A DNA stretch of 64,000 nt. Origin: Tepidiforma bonchosmolovskayae. GTDB lineage: Bacteria > Chloroflexota > Dehalococcoidia > Tepidiformales > Tepidiformaceae. The notes under the pieces are model-generated. The model made no database searches. It was given only the letters and a program-made list of their open reading frames with translations, and had not been told where the DNA came from. A program made the translations under genes and the position numbers. The stretch covers positions 558,001-622,000 of the forward strand of contig NZ_CP042829.1 of assembly GCF_008838325.1 (NCBI RefSeq), read 5' to 3'. Positions 1-7,685 of the stretch are shown here, in pieces (positions within the stretch are counted from its first letter, which is position 1; the number at the start of each line of letters is the position of its first letter).

Positions 1-333
1 GGCGTTGATCTGCTTGCCGGCCTGCTCGATGAGTTCGAGCTCATCGGCGAAGACGGTTTCCGGCTCGTTGGTGAGCGCGGCGAGGACGTGGAGCCAGGAG
101 CGGCAGGCGGCAAGCGCACCGCGCGCCTCGCGGAGGATGGCGGCCTGGGCCTGGCCTTCTCGGGCGCCGGCTTCGGCGATGCGGGCGGCGGCTTCGCCGG
201 CGGCCTCGAAGGCGCGCTCGTGGGCCTCCTGGGAGGCGCGGAGGTTCGAGCCGATCTTGAGGCGGCCGATGGACGCGGCGAGCCGGATGGCCGTGTTCCA
301 GGCCTCGATGTCGTGGTGGTCGGCGGCGGTCAT
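1..333 (-). CDS. four-helix-bundle protein (S23/IVP-like), C-terminus cut by window edge
   Basis: The reading frame starts at an ATG at 333 and stays open to the window edge, giving at least 111 residues. The sequence is almost all alpha-helical and Ala/Glu/Arg-rich: an N-terminal AWNTAIRLAASIGRL-like helix, a long Ala-rich helix, then a helix around WLHVLAALTNEPE. This is the look of the small four-helix-bundle proteins annotated as S23 or 23S rRNA intervening-sequence proteins, whose biochemical role is unsettled. The start lies one base after the stop of the CADD-like gene, so the two are almost certainly cotranscribed and perhaps translationally coupled. The family name rests on overall pattern, not on a decisive motif. 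Confidence 0.6.
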   Translation of the reverse strand, partial: MTAADHHDIEAWNTAIRLAASIGRLKIGSNLRASQEAHERAFEAAGEAAARIAEAGAREGQAQAAILREARGALAACRSWLHVLAALTNEPETVFADELELIEQAGKQINA

Positions 334-334
334 G

Positions 335-1006
335 TCAGGCGGCAGCGGCGTAGCAGCCGTCGAGGAACGCGAGGAGGCGGTCGCAGGCGGTGTCGACGGC
401 GCGGATGACGGCGTCTTCATCGGTGCAGGCCTCGGCGATGGCCTCCATCTCGGCGCCGGAGTGGGCGATATCGGCGACGAGGTGCACGGAGAAGAATTCG
501 AACTGCTTCGGCTCGAAGCCGTAGAACTCCGTGAGGCCCTTGATCTTCTGCCAGGCGATAGCCGGGACCTGCCCTTCGTAGGCGAAGAGGGTGCCGAGCG
601 CCTCCGCGATGGGGGAGGTTGACGCCATGTGGCGGAAGTGGTCGACGAGGGCGCGCGTCTCGGGGCGAAGCTCGGCGGTGATCACCTCGTCAGGTTCGAC
701 GCCGACGGCGCGGGCGAATTCGAGCCAGAGGGCAGGATGGTTCCGTTCGCCATGCTCTTCGTCCCAGAGGTTATCGAGAATGAGCTGACGGATATTGGGG
801 CTTTCGGTGCGGGTGTGGATGGCGGAGAGGAAGCGCGGGAACGCGGCCTCGAAGTGGTAGTACTGGCGGGCGTACTCCTGCATCTTGTGCATGGGGAGGG
901 TGCCCTGCGTCCACTCGACGTAGAAGGGGTGCTTGAGCATGGACTTCGCCTCGAGGACTGCCTTGAGGCGGGCTTCGAACTCGGTGGAGACGGTGAGCAT
1001 GGACAC
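335..1006 (-). CDS. CADD-like dimetal oxygenase, probable self-sacrificing pABA synthase (TenA/PqqC fold)
   Basis: A 223-residue protein that lines up along its whole length with Chlamydia CADD (CT610), as I recall that sequence: FYVEW, AFPRFLSAIH, LDNLWDEEHG and KIKGLTEFYGF match closely. CADD is a dimetal oxygenase that makes p-aminobenzoate for folate by cleaving its own tyrosine and taking the amino group from its own lysine. The matching residues are all here: Tyr29 and Tyr45 (CADD 27 and 43), Lys154 (CADD 152), and metal ligands Glu83, His90, Glu144, His175, Asp179 and His182. The start is a GTG at 1006 with GGAG eight bases upstream; the ATG two codons later is the alternative. The four-helix-bundle gene follows after one base. 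The family is clear; the self-sacrificing chemistry is inferred. Confidence 0.82.
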   Translation of the reverse strand: MSMLTVSTEFEARLKAVLEAKSMLKHPFYVEWTQGTLPMHKMQEYARQYYHFEAAFPRFLSAIHTRTESPNIRQLILDNLWDEEHGERNHPALWLEFARAVGVEPDEVITAELRPETRALVDHFRHMASTSPIAEALGTLFAYEGQVPAIAWQKIKGLTEFYGFEPKQFEFFSVHLVADIAHSGAEMEAIAEACTDEDAVIRAVDTACDRLLAFLDGCYAAAA

Positions 1007-1064
1007 GGCGGATACTCCGGGTGTGGTCTGGGGTGTGGTGCTTTCAGGATAGCTGGCGCGGGCG

Positions 1065-2420
1065 TTAGATGACGGGGAGGTCCTTCATCGCCTCGCGGAC
1101 CTTCTCCTCCGGGTAGAAGTCGTCGATGAGTTTGCCTGCGAGGTAGTCGTCGTAGGCCTGGAGGTCGAGGAGGCCGTGGCCGGAGAGGTTGAAGAGGATG
1201 ACGCGGGAGCGGCCCTCCTCGCGGGCCTGGATGGCCTCGTCGATGGCGGCGCGGATGGCGTGGGAGCTTTCGGGGGCGGGAACGATGCCCTCGGTGCGGG
1301 CGAAGAGGGTGGCGGCTTCGAAGCAGGCGTTCTGGGGGTAGGCGCGGGCTTCGATGTAGCCCTGGTCGTAGAGGTGGCAGATGAGCGGGGCCATGGCGTG
1401 GTAGCGGAGGCCGCCGGCATGGATGCCCGGGGGCATGAAGGTGTGGCCGAGGGTGTACATCTTCATGAGCGGGGTGAGCCCGGCGGTATCACCGAAGTCG
1501 TAGCGGTATTCGCCCTTGGTGAGGGAGGGGCAGGAGGCGGGTTCGACGGCGAGGAAGCGGGTGGAGGTCTTCCCGGCGAGGCGGTCCTTCATGAAGGGGA
1601 AGATGAGGCCGGCCGCGTTGGAGCCGCCGCCGGCGCAGCCGATGACGACGTCGGGGTATTCGCCGGCCATTTCCATCTGGGCGATGGCTTCCTGGCCGAT
1701 GACGGTCTGGTGGAGGAGGACGTGGTTGAGCACGCTGCCGAGGGAGTACTTCGTATCCTCGCGCATGGCGGCGTCTTCGACGGCTTCGGAGATGGCGATG
1801 CCGAGGGAGCCGGAGTTTTCGGGGTCTTCGGCGAGGATTTTCCGGCCGGCTTCGGTGTCGTGGCTGGGGCTGGGGACGACGGTGCCGCCCCAGACCTGCA
1901 TGAGGGAGCGGCGGTAGGGTTTCTGGTTGTAGGAGACGCGGACCATGTAGACCTTGCATTCGAGGCCGAAAATCTGGCAGGCGAATGCAAGGGAGGAGCC
2001 CCACTGGCCGGCGCCGGTTTCGGTGGCGATCCGCTTCACGCCTTCCTGTTTGTTGTAGTAGGCCTGGGCGACGGCGGTGTTGGGCTTGTGGGAGCCGGAG
2101 GGGGAGACGCCTTCGTACTTGTAGTAGATGTGGGCAGGGGTCTGGAGCGTCTGCTCAAGGAAGGTGGCGCGGATGAGGGGCGAGGGGCGCCAGATGCTGT
2201 AAATGCGGCGCACTTCCTCGGGGATTTCGATGTAGCGCTCGGTGCTGACTTCCTGCTTGATGAGCTCCATGGGGAAGAGCGGGGCGAGCGCTTCGGGGCC
2301 GATGGGCTGATGGGTGGCGGGATGGAGAGGCGGAGGGGGCGGGGTGGGGAGGTCGGCCGCGATGTTGTACCAGTGGGTGGGGATGCGGTCGTCGCTGAGG
2401 AGGAATTTGCGGGTTGCCAT
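1065..2420 (-). CDS. trpB: tryptophan synthase beta chain, TrpB2 type
   Basis: A 451-residue PLP enzyme that joins indole and serine to give tryptophan. The PLP lysine is in GSHKPN (about residue 112), the phosphate-cup motif GGGSN is near 264-268, and the ETGAGQWG block is present. The long N-terminal extension with a Pro-rich stretch, and GSHKPN instead of the GAHKTN of ordinary TrpB, put it in the TrpB2 subgroup. The start ATG at 2420 follows GGAGGGG at good spacing; the open frame continues upstream but runs into the T-box leader. No trpA lies nearby, so it may act on free indole or with a distant partner. Expression should be governed by the tryptophan T-box directly upstream. Confidence 0.9.
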   Translation of the reverse strand: MATRKFLLSDDRIPTHWYNIAADLPTPPPPPLHPATHQPIGPEALAPLFPMELIKQEVSTERYIEIPEEVRRIYSIWRPSPLIRATFLEQTLQTPAHIYYKYEGVSPSGSHKPNTAVAQAYYNKQEGVKRIATETGAGQWGSSLAFACQIFGLECKVYMVRVSYNQKPYRRSLMQVWGGTVVPSPSHDTEAGRKILAEDPENSGSLGIAISEAVEDAAMREDTKYSLGSVLNHVLLHQTVIGQEAIAQMEMAGEYPDVVIGCAGGGSNAAGLIFPFMKDRLAGKTSTRFLAVEPASCPSLTKGEYRYDFGDTAGLTPLMKMYTLGHTFMPPGIHAGGLRYHAMAPLICHLYDQGYIEARAYPQNACFEAATLFARTEGIVPAPESSHAIRAAIDEAIQAREEGRSRVILFNLSGHGLLDLQAYDDYLAGKLIDDFYPEEKVREAMKDLPVI

Positions 2421-2461
2421 GGGAGTCCCCTCCATACGGGTGATGCGGGATGCAGGCGGAG

Positions 2462-2770
2462 GCCTGCGAAGCAAAACGACCCCTCGTCAGCCAAAGGACG
2501 AGGGGTCGCTCGCGGTGCCACCTTTGTTCCCCGCGGCTTGCGCCGGCGGGGCACTCTTCAGCCGCCGCGGGCGGGTGCCCGCGAGGGCCATGGCTGTGAT
2601 AACGGTGCCACTCCGCCGCAACCTACTGCCCCGCGGGGTGCGGGGGTTGGGCTGCGGGGCTCCCGGGCCCATTCGCCTGCTGCGCCGCCGCCGGTTCTCA
2701 GCTGCCCCGGCTCTCTGGTGGCTCGCCTTGCAGGGTACTCTTCCCGTTCGTCGCCTGCTCTTCAGTTGAG
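2462..2770 (-). promoter_or_regulatory. T-box riboswitch, probable Trp specifier, upstream of trpB2
   Basis: Read on the minus strand, the leader of trpB2 has the full T-box order. Stem I begins near 2755 with GGGAAGAGTA, then comes the AGAGAGCC..GGGGCAGCTGAGA distal segment. On the 3' side of the specifier loop is GCGAATGGGC, with TGG at 2671-2669 as candidate specifier. An AGTAGG stem II element and CCGTTA follow, then the T-box proper AAGGTGGCACCGCG at about 2523-2510, and last a terminator hairpin. T-boxes bind uncharged tRNA through the specifier codon and the NCCA end and switch the terminator off. TGG (Trp) fits the downstream gene. The specifier frame is read by eye; a one-base shift would give ATG or GGG. 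Confidence 0.9.
2473..2508 (-). terminator. T-box intrinsic terminator
   Basis: Minus-strand stem CGACCCCTCGTC / GACGAGGGGTCG is a 12-bp perfect helix around an eight-base loop and is followed by TTTT. It comes directly after the T-box sequence that would form the competing antiterminator, and it lies about 50 bases upstream of the trpB2 start. Confidence 0.9.
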
Positions 2771-2776
2771 GTGCCC

Positions 2777-2805
2777 AAGGTAGGACGGCGGCGGACGGCT
2801 GTCAA
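2777..2805 (-). promoter_or_regulatory. promoter of the T-box/trpB2 transcript
   Basis: On the minus strand TTGACA (2805-2800), a perfect -35, is 17 bases from TACCTT (2782-2777). Transcription would begin near 2770, just ahead of T-box stem I. The same TACCTT -10 with a 17-base spacer occurs at the XRE gene promoter near 10134. Confidence 0.75.
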
Positions 2806-2818
2806 CGGGAGGGCGGCC

Positions 2819-3667
2819 TCAGGCGCCTTCGGCGAGGAAGGCTTCGAGGGCCTTGCGGGCCTCCGGCTCGACGAGGAGCGGGGCGTGGCCGACGCCGGGA
2901 ACTTCGACAAGGCGGGCGCGGGGGTTCGCCTCGAGCATTTTGCGGGCCGTCTCCGCGGAGAGGACGTCGCTCTGGGCGCCGCGGATGATAAGCACGGGGC
3001 ACTCCATGGCGCGGAAGGCGTCCCACGGGTCGAGGGCCGGGGGTTTCGGGGGGGCGGTGCGGACGGCGGGGTCCATCTTCCAGACGTAGACGCCGGAATC
3101 GGAGCGGCGGACGTTGTAGCGGGCGAACTCGGCGAGCTGGTCGTCGTTGAGGTGGGCGACCATGGGGGCGTAGTGTTCGCGGTAGTAGCGGACCACGGCC
3201 TTGAGGTCGGCGAACATCTCGGGGGCGTTCTGGACGTAGGCAAGGATGCGCTGGAGGCCGGCGGGGTCGATTTCGGGGCCGATATCGTTCAGGACGGCGC
3301 GTGAAACCCGTTCGGGGAAGCGGGGGGCGTACTGCATGGTGATGAGGCCGCCCATGGAGGTGCCGACGAGGGCGAAGCGCTGGAGGCCGAGGGCTTCGCG
3401 GACGGCTTCGAGGTCTTCGACGTAGGTATCGATGTTGTACTGGCCGGGCGGGCCCCATTCGGATTCGCCGCGGCCGCGGACGTCGAGGCAGTAGACGTGG
3501 TAGCGGGCGGCGAGGATGTTGGCGATGCCGTCGAAGGTGTGGGCCTGGCCGGCGAGGCCGTGGATCATGAGGACCACGGGTGCGCCGGGGGCGCCGCGGG
3601 CGAGGAGGTGATGCCGGAGGCCGTTCGCCTGGACGAAGATATCGCGCACGGGGTAGACGGTGGACAT
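2819..3667 (-). CDS. alpha/beta hydrolase
   Basis: A 282-residue single-domain alpha/beta hydrolase. The oxyanion-hole HG is in MIHGLAG, the nucleophile Ser104 is in GTSMGG, the acid is probably Asp234 (GAQSDVL) and the base His261 (GVGHAP). A cap-like helical insert runs from about 130 to 190. No signal peptide is seen, so it is cytoplasmic. Such enzymes hydrolyse esters, lactones or C-C bonds and the substrate cannot be told from sequence. The start ATG has GGGAG at suitable spacing. A TATAAT -10 lies at 3702-3697, so it has its own promoter overlapping the end of the DUF2203 gene. trpB2 lies downstream behind its own promoter. Confidence 0.85.
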   Translation of the reverse strand: MSTVYPVRDIFVQANGLRHHLLARGAPGAPVVLMIHGLAGQAHTFDGIANILAARYHVYCLDVRGRGESEWGPPGQYNIDTYVEDLEAVREALGLQRFALVGTSMGGLITMQYAPRFPERVSRAVLNDIGPEIDPAGLQRILAYVQNAPEMFADLKAVVRYYREHYAPMVAHLNDDQLAEFARYNVRRSDSGVYVWKMDPAVRTAPPKPPALDPWDAFRAMECPVLIIRGAQSDVLSAETARKMLEANPRARLVEVPGVGHAPLLVEPEARKALEAFLAEGA

Positions 3668-3696
3668 GCTGCGGCTCCCGCTGGGAGGTTGGCGGG

Positions 3697-3724
3697 ATTA
3701 TAGGGAGTCCGGGGGAACGGTCAG
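3697..3724 (-). promoter_or_regulatory. promoter of the alpha/beta hydrolase gene
   Basis: A perfect TATAAT (3702-3697) on the minus strand is preceded by CTGACC (3724-3719) with a 16-base spacer. The -35 overlaps the stop codon of the upstream DUF2203 gene. This gives a leader of about 25 bases. Confidence 0.6.
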
Positions 3725-4125
3725 AGCGGCTGGCGCCCGGCGTAGCCGGCATCGATGTCGTGCCAGCTGGTGATGGTGGGTTCGCCGAGTTCGTAGCAGA
3801 GGTAGACGATGCGGTCGCCGCGGCGATGGGGGAAGTCGATGAGGCCGCGGGCCGGGTCTTTGAGTTCGATGCCGCGGGCTTCAAGGGCTTCCATGGCGGA
3901 GCGGATGGCTGCACGGAGGGGGCCGGCGGGGTCGGATTCGGCGGGGGCGAAGGGCGAGGCGAGGTCGTGGCCATCGGCGGTGGCGCCGCGGGCGGCGGCG
4001 GCCCGGGCGGCGGCGATGGCGCGGAGTTCGAGGGAGGCCTGCCGGAGCCGTTCGAGGATGGGGATGACCTCGGGGAGGGCGGCGCGGGCTTCTTCGAGCG
4101 TGAAGAGGCGCATGGCGGGCGGCAT
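3721..4125 (-). CDS. DUF2203 family protein
   Basis: A 134-residue protein with the signature of DUF2203: an N-terminal LFTLEEARAALPEV helix, a low-complexity Ala/Arg middle, then GIELKDPARGLIDFP, YLCYELGEP, WHDIDAGYAGRQPL at the C-terminus. The family is widespread and has no assigned biochemical role. The ATG at 4125 overlaps the TGA of glgC by one base (TGATG), so translation is coupled to glgC. A second ATG at 4113 is possible. Being locked to glgC hints at a link to glycogen metabolism, but nothing in the protein itself shows that. Confidence 0.85.
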   Translation of the reverse strand: MPPAMRLFTLEEARAALPEVIPILERLRQASLELRAIAAARAAAARGATADGHDLASPFAPAESDPAGPLRAAIRSAMEALEARGIELKDPARGLIDFPHRRGDRIVYLCYELGEPTITSWHDIDAGYAGRQPL

Positions 4126-5414
4126 CAGACGAAGAGGTGGAGGGGGATGTGGGTGGGGTGGACGGAAGCGCCGGATTCGAGTTCGGTGAGGTCGGCGAGT
4201 TCTTCGTGGACGCCGGGGCCGACGACGACGTTGCGGCCGATGCGGAGGCCGGAGGGGATGGTGGCGCGCTTGCCGATGATGGAGATGCCCGTGTTGACGA
4301 TATCGGGACGCTCGCGGTTGGGGATGTTCGGGTCGCCGGTGCCGATGACGCAGCCGGCGCCGACGGAGACCTCTTTATCGAGAATGCAGCGGTCGATGAC
4401 GGTGCCGGAGCGGATGACGCAACGGTGCTGGATGATGGATTCGCGGACGACGGCGCCGGGTTCGATGACGACGCCGGGGGAGATGACGGAGCGGTAGACT
4501 TCGCCGTCGATGCGGGCGGAGGGGGAGATGAGCGACTCGGTGACACGGGCGTTCGGGCCGAAGCGCGCGGGCGGGGGGATGGAGCCGGCGGTGCGGAGCT
4601 TCAGGTCGGGGTCTTCGAGGTCGAGCGGCGGGTTGGGCTGGAGGAGGTCCATGTGAGCGGCCCAGTAGGACTCGATGGTGCCGACATCGCGCCAGTAGTC
4701 GTGGTACTGGTAGCCGAAGACCCGGTGGGTGCGGAACATGCGGGGGATGATGTCCTTGCCGAAGTCGTGGGAGCTGGCTTCGCCGAGGTCGGCATCGGCC
4801 TGGAGCTGTTCGACGAGGACGTCTTTGTTGAAGACGTAGATGCCCATGGAGATCCAGGAGCCGCGGGGCTCTTTGGGTTTCTCCTGGAAGTCGATGACGC
4901 GGCCGGAGGGGTCGAGGTCGAGGACGCCGAAGCGGTGGGCTTCGCTGCGGGGGACGCTGTAGACGGCGACGGTGGCGTCGGCGCCCTGGGAGCGGTGGTA
5001 GGCGACGAGGTTGCGGTAGGAGGTGAGGTAGATGTGGTCGCCGGCGAGGATGAGGATTTCGCGGACGCGGGCTTCTTCGATGACGTAGAGGTTCTGGTAG
5101 ACGGCGTCGGCGGTGCCCTGGTACCAGTCGGCATCGGCTTTTCCGAGGTAGGGCTGGAGGATCTGGATGCCGCCCTCGGGGGTGTCGTAGCCCCAGGGGC
5201 GGCCGGCGCCGATGTGGTTGAAGAGCGAGCGGGGGCGGTACTGGGTGAGGACAGCGAGCTTGCTGATATCGCTGTTGGCGCAGTTGGAGAGGACGAAATC
5301 GATGATGCGGTAGTTGCCGCCGAAGACGACGGCAGGCTTGGCGCGCTGTTCGGAGAGGATGGAGAGCCGGTCGCCCTGTCCGCCTGCGAGGATCATCGCG
5401 AGGACGTCGTTCAC
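4125..5414 (-). CDS. glgC: glucose-1-phosphate adenylyltransferase
   Basis: A 429-residue ADP-glucose pyrophosphorylase, the first committed step of glycogen synthesis. The N-terminal nucleotidyltransferase domain carries LAGGQGDRL (usual GGxGxRL), KPAV and WYQGTADAV; the middle has FQEKPKEP and DYWRDVGT. The C-terminal third is a left-handed beta-helix of hexapeptide repeats (ISPSARIDG, VISPGVVIEPG, IGRNVVVGPG). The start is a GTG at 5414 with AGGAGG six bases upstream; the frame stays open further upstream but lacks family similarity there. It is followed, with one-base overlap, by DUF2203. The other glycogen genes are about 20 kb away. Confidence 0.92.
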   Translation of the reverse strand: MNDVLAMILAGGQGDRLSILSEQRAKPAVVFGGNYRIIDFVLSNCANSDISKLAVLTQYRPRSLFNHIGAGRPWGYDTPEGGIQILQPYLGKADADWYQGTADAVYQNLYVIEEARVREILILAGDHIYLTSYRNLVAYHRSQGADATVAVYSVPRSEAHRFGVLDLDPSGRVIDFQEKPKEPRGSWISMGIYVFNKDVLVEQLQADADLGEASSHDFGKDIIPRMFRTHRVFGYQYHDYWRDVGTIESYWAAHMDLLQPNPPLDLEDPDLKLRTAGSIPPPARFGPNARVTESLISPSARIDGEVYRSVISPGVVIEPGAVVRESIIQHRCVIRSGTVIDRCILDKEVSVGAGCVIGTGDPNIPNRERPDIVNTGISIIGKRATIPSGLRIGRNVVVGPGVHEELADLTELESGASVHPTHIPLHLFV

Positions 5415-5456
5415 GGGCTGCCTCCTGCCGCCGGGGTTGGAACCCATTCTACGGAC

Positions 5457-5490
5457 GGCAGCCGGCCCCCGAAACCGGGGGCCGGCTGCC
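5457..5490. terminator. strong GC hairpin between zinc-ribbon gene and glgC
   Basis: GGCAGCCGGCCCCC and GGGGGCCGGCTGCC form a 14-bp perfect stem with a six-base loop. It lies between two minus-strand genes and has no T tract, so it may act as a Rho-assisted or processing signal and not as a classic intrinsic terminator. Confidence 0.55.
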
Positions 5491-5505
5491 TGCGAGGGGG
5501 CCGGG

Positions 5506-5697
5506 CTAGCTGGCGCGCATGGCTGCTGCCTCGGAGCGGAGGACCATCGCGAACGCACAATCTCGACAAATGACGGTCGCGTAGCTGGTCCGGCGTCGGC
5601 CGATGGGCTCGACATCGGCGATGAGGATGCGCGAGTGCGCGCGGGTCTGGCGCCCGCAGAGCGGGCAGGGGCTGAAGGATGTGGTGTTTCGAGTCAT
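5506..5697 (-). CDS. small zinc-ribbon protein
   Basis: A 63-residue protein with two CxxC pairs, CPLC at 11-14 and CRDC at 44-47, separated by 29 residues. That spacing is typical of a treble-clef or zinc-ribbon knuckle binding one Zn. There is no other domain. The ATG at 5697 has GAGG seven bases upstream. It is divergent from nadE and upstream of glgC on the same strand, with a hairpin between. The much longer open frame running upstream through nadE is antisense noise. Function unknown; zinc ribbons of this size bind nucleic acid or act as adaptors. Confidence 0.7.
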   Translation of the reverse strand: MTRNTTSFSPCPLCGRQTRAHSRILIADVEPIGRRRTSYATVICRDCAFAMVLRSEAAAMRAS

Positions 5698-5862
5698 CTC
5701 CCTACCTCGAAACCCCGCCGGGGATGAGGGTGCCAGAGGGGACAGCGGGCGTGAATCGGGAGGAGTGCCTAGGCGAATCCCTGATTCCGGGGAACGGAAT
5801 CCCGGAGGCGCGCACCGGCCCACAGGGTGGCCGGGGCATATACTCGCGGCGAGGAGGCGACG

Positions 5863-7593
5863 ATGAAGGCGCTGCGGCTCGGACTGGCGCAAATCAACAC
5901 AACGGTGGGAGACCTCGAGGGGAATACGGAGAAGATCCGGGCGCAGCTGGCGGCGGCGCGGGCAGCGGGCTGCGATATCGTGGCGTTCCCTGAGCTGGCG
6001 GTCACCGGGTATCCGCCGGAGGACCTCGTGCTGCGGCGGGCGTTCTGCGAGGCGTCGCGCGAGGCGACTGCCGGGCTGGCGGAGGCGACCCGCGGGCTGG
6101 TGGCGGTGGTGGGGTTTGTCGACTGGCGGGACGACGACGCGTACAACGCGGCCGCCGTGTTTGCGGACGGGCGATGGGTGGATACGTACGACAAGCAGCG
6201 GCTGCCGAACTACGGCGTATTCGATGAGGAGCGGTACTTCCGGGCCGGGCGGCGGACGGCGGTGTACCGGGCGGGCGGGGTGCGGTTCGGGGTAAGCATC
6301 TGCGAGGACATCTGGTACCCGGGGGCGCCGCTGGATGCGATGGCGCTGGCGGGCGCCGAGCTGTGCATCAATATCAACGCCTCGCCGTACCACCGAGGGA
6401 AGGCGCGGGAGCGGGAACGGATGCTCGCCACGCGGGCGGCCGACAACAGTATTGCGGTGGCGTACCTGAACGCGGTGGGCGGGCAGGACGAGCTGGTGTT
6501 TGATGGGGCGTCGGTGGTGATGGACGCGGAGGGCCGGACGGTGGCGCGGGCGCGGCAGTTCGCGGAGGAGCTGCTGGTGGTGGACGTGGACCTCGACGAG
6601 GTGGCGCAGCGGCGGCTGCACGACCCGCGGCGGCGGGTGGAGCTGCGGGCGCGGGACTGGGAGACGGGCGCAGAGTTCGTGGACCTCGGGGTGGCGCTGG
6701 AGACGAGCCGTGAGCCCGCGATGGGCGGTGCCATGGCGGCACTCATGGACGAGGAGGAGGAGGTGTGGTCGGCGCTGGTGCTGGCGACGCGCGACTACCT
6801 GCGGAAGACGGGCTTCCGGGAGGCGATCATCGGTCTTTCGGGCGGGATTGACTCAGCGGTGGTGGCAGCGGTTGCGGTCGATGCGATCGGGGCGGAGCGG
6901 GTGATTGGGGTTTCGATGCCGAGCCGGTACTCGAGCGAGCACAGCAAGGAGGATGCGCGGGCGCTGGCGGAGAATCTCGGCATCCGGTTCCTGACGATTC
7001 CGATCGAGCCGGCGCACGCGGCGATGCTGGAGATGATGGCGGACGTGTTCGAAGGATCGGACCCGGGGACAGCGGAGGAGAACCTGCAGGCCCGGCAGCG
7101 CGGGAACGTGCTGATGACGCTTTCGAACAAGACGGGCGCGATTGTGCTGACGACCGGGAACAAGAGCGAGATGGCGACGGGGTACGCGACGCTGTATGGC
7201 GACATGGCGGGCGGCTACGCGGTACTGAAGGACGTGCCGAAGACGCTGGTGTATCGGCTGGCCCGGTGGCGGAACGCGCGGGCGGGGAAGCCGTGGATCC
7301 CGGAGCGGTCGATTACGAAGCCGCCGAGTGCGGAGCTGCGCCCGGGGCAGCTGGACCAGGATTCGTTGCCGCCGTACGAAGTGCTGGACCCGATCCTCGA
7401 GGCGTACGTGGAGGACGACCGGACGGTGGACGAGATTGTGGCGATGGGGTTCGAGCGGGCGACGGTGGAGCGGGTGGTGCGGATGGTGGACCGGAACGAG
7501 TACAAGCGGCGGCAGGCGGCGCCGGGGGTGAAGATTACGCCGCGGGCGTTCGGGCGGGACCGGCGGCTGCCGCTGGCCGCGAAGTACCGGTGA
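5863..7593 (+). CDS. nadE: glutamine-dependent NAD+ synthetase
   Basis: A 576-residue two-domain enzyme catalysing the last step of NAD synthesis. The N-terminal nitrilase-like glutaminase has the Glu44 (FPELA), Lys111 (YDKQ), Cys148 (SICEDIW) triad. The C-terminal ATP-pyrophosphatase domain begins with SGGIDSAVV and ends with the conserved PRAFGRDRRLP. The start ATG at 5863 is preceded by GAGGAGG; an upstream in-frame ATG at 5827 has none. A TATACT -10-like element lies at 5839-5844, giving a very short leader. Divergent from the zinc-ribbon gene. Cytoplasmic. Confidence 0.95.
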   Translation: MKALRLGLAQINTTVGDLEGNTEKIRAQLAAARAAGCDIVAFPELAVTGYPPEDLVLRRAFCEASREATAGLAEATRGLVAVVGFVDWRDDDAYNAAAVFADGRWVDTYDKQRLPNYGVFDEERYFRAGRRTAVYRAGGVRFGVSICEDIWYPGAPLDAMALAGAELCININASPYHRGKARERERMLATRAADNSIAVAYLNAVGGQDELVFDGASVVMDAEGRTVARARQFAEELLVVDVDLDEVAQRRLHDPRRRVELRARDWETGAEFVDLGVALETSREPAMGGAMAALMDEEEEVWSALVLATRDYLRKTGFREAIIGLSGGIDSAVVAAVAVDAIGAERVIGVSMPSRYSSEHSKEDARALAENLGIRFLTIPIEPAHAAMLEMMADVFEGSDPGTAEENLQARQRGNVLMTLSNKTGAIVLTTGNKSEMATGYATLYGDMAGGYAVLKDVPKTLVYRLARWRNARAGKPWIPERSITKPPSAELRPGQLDQDSLPPYEVLDPILEAYVEDDRTVDEIVAMGFERATVERVVRMVDRNEYKRRQAAPGVKITPRAFGRDRRLPLAAKYR

Positions 7594-7685
7594 GGTGATT
7601 ACGCACGGCGGGGTGCGGGCGTGGTAGGATCAGTGCGGCAACGGGTGTATACAATCCGCGGGTTCCGCGGCGAGGGAGTAGGCAC

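Noticed and set aside
2590-2640. A second TGGCACCG in the trpB2 leader, suggesting a tandem T-box
   Set aside because: It lies in the stem II/IIA-B part next to AGTAGG and CCGTTA, which belongs to the same T-box, and is not followed by its own terminator.
5698-6621. A long minus-strand open frame that extends the zinc-ribbon protein to 371 residues
   Set aside because: It is antisense to nadE, its translation is Arg/Pro/His-rich without any domain, and a good start with Shine-Dalgarno exists at 5697.
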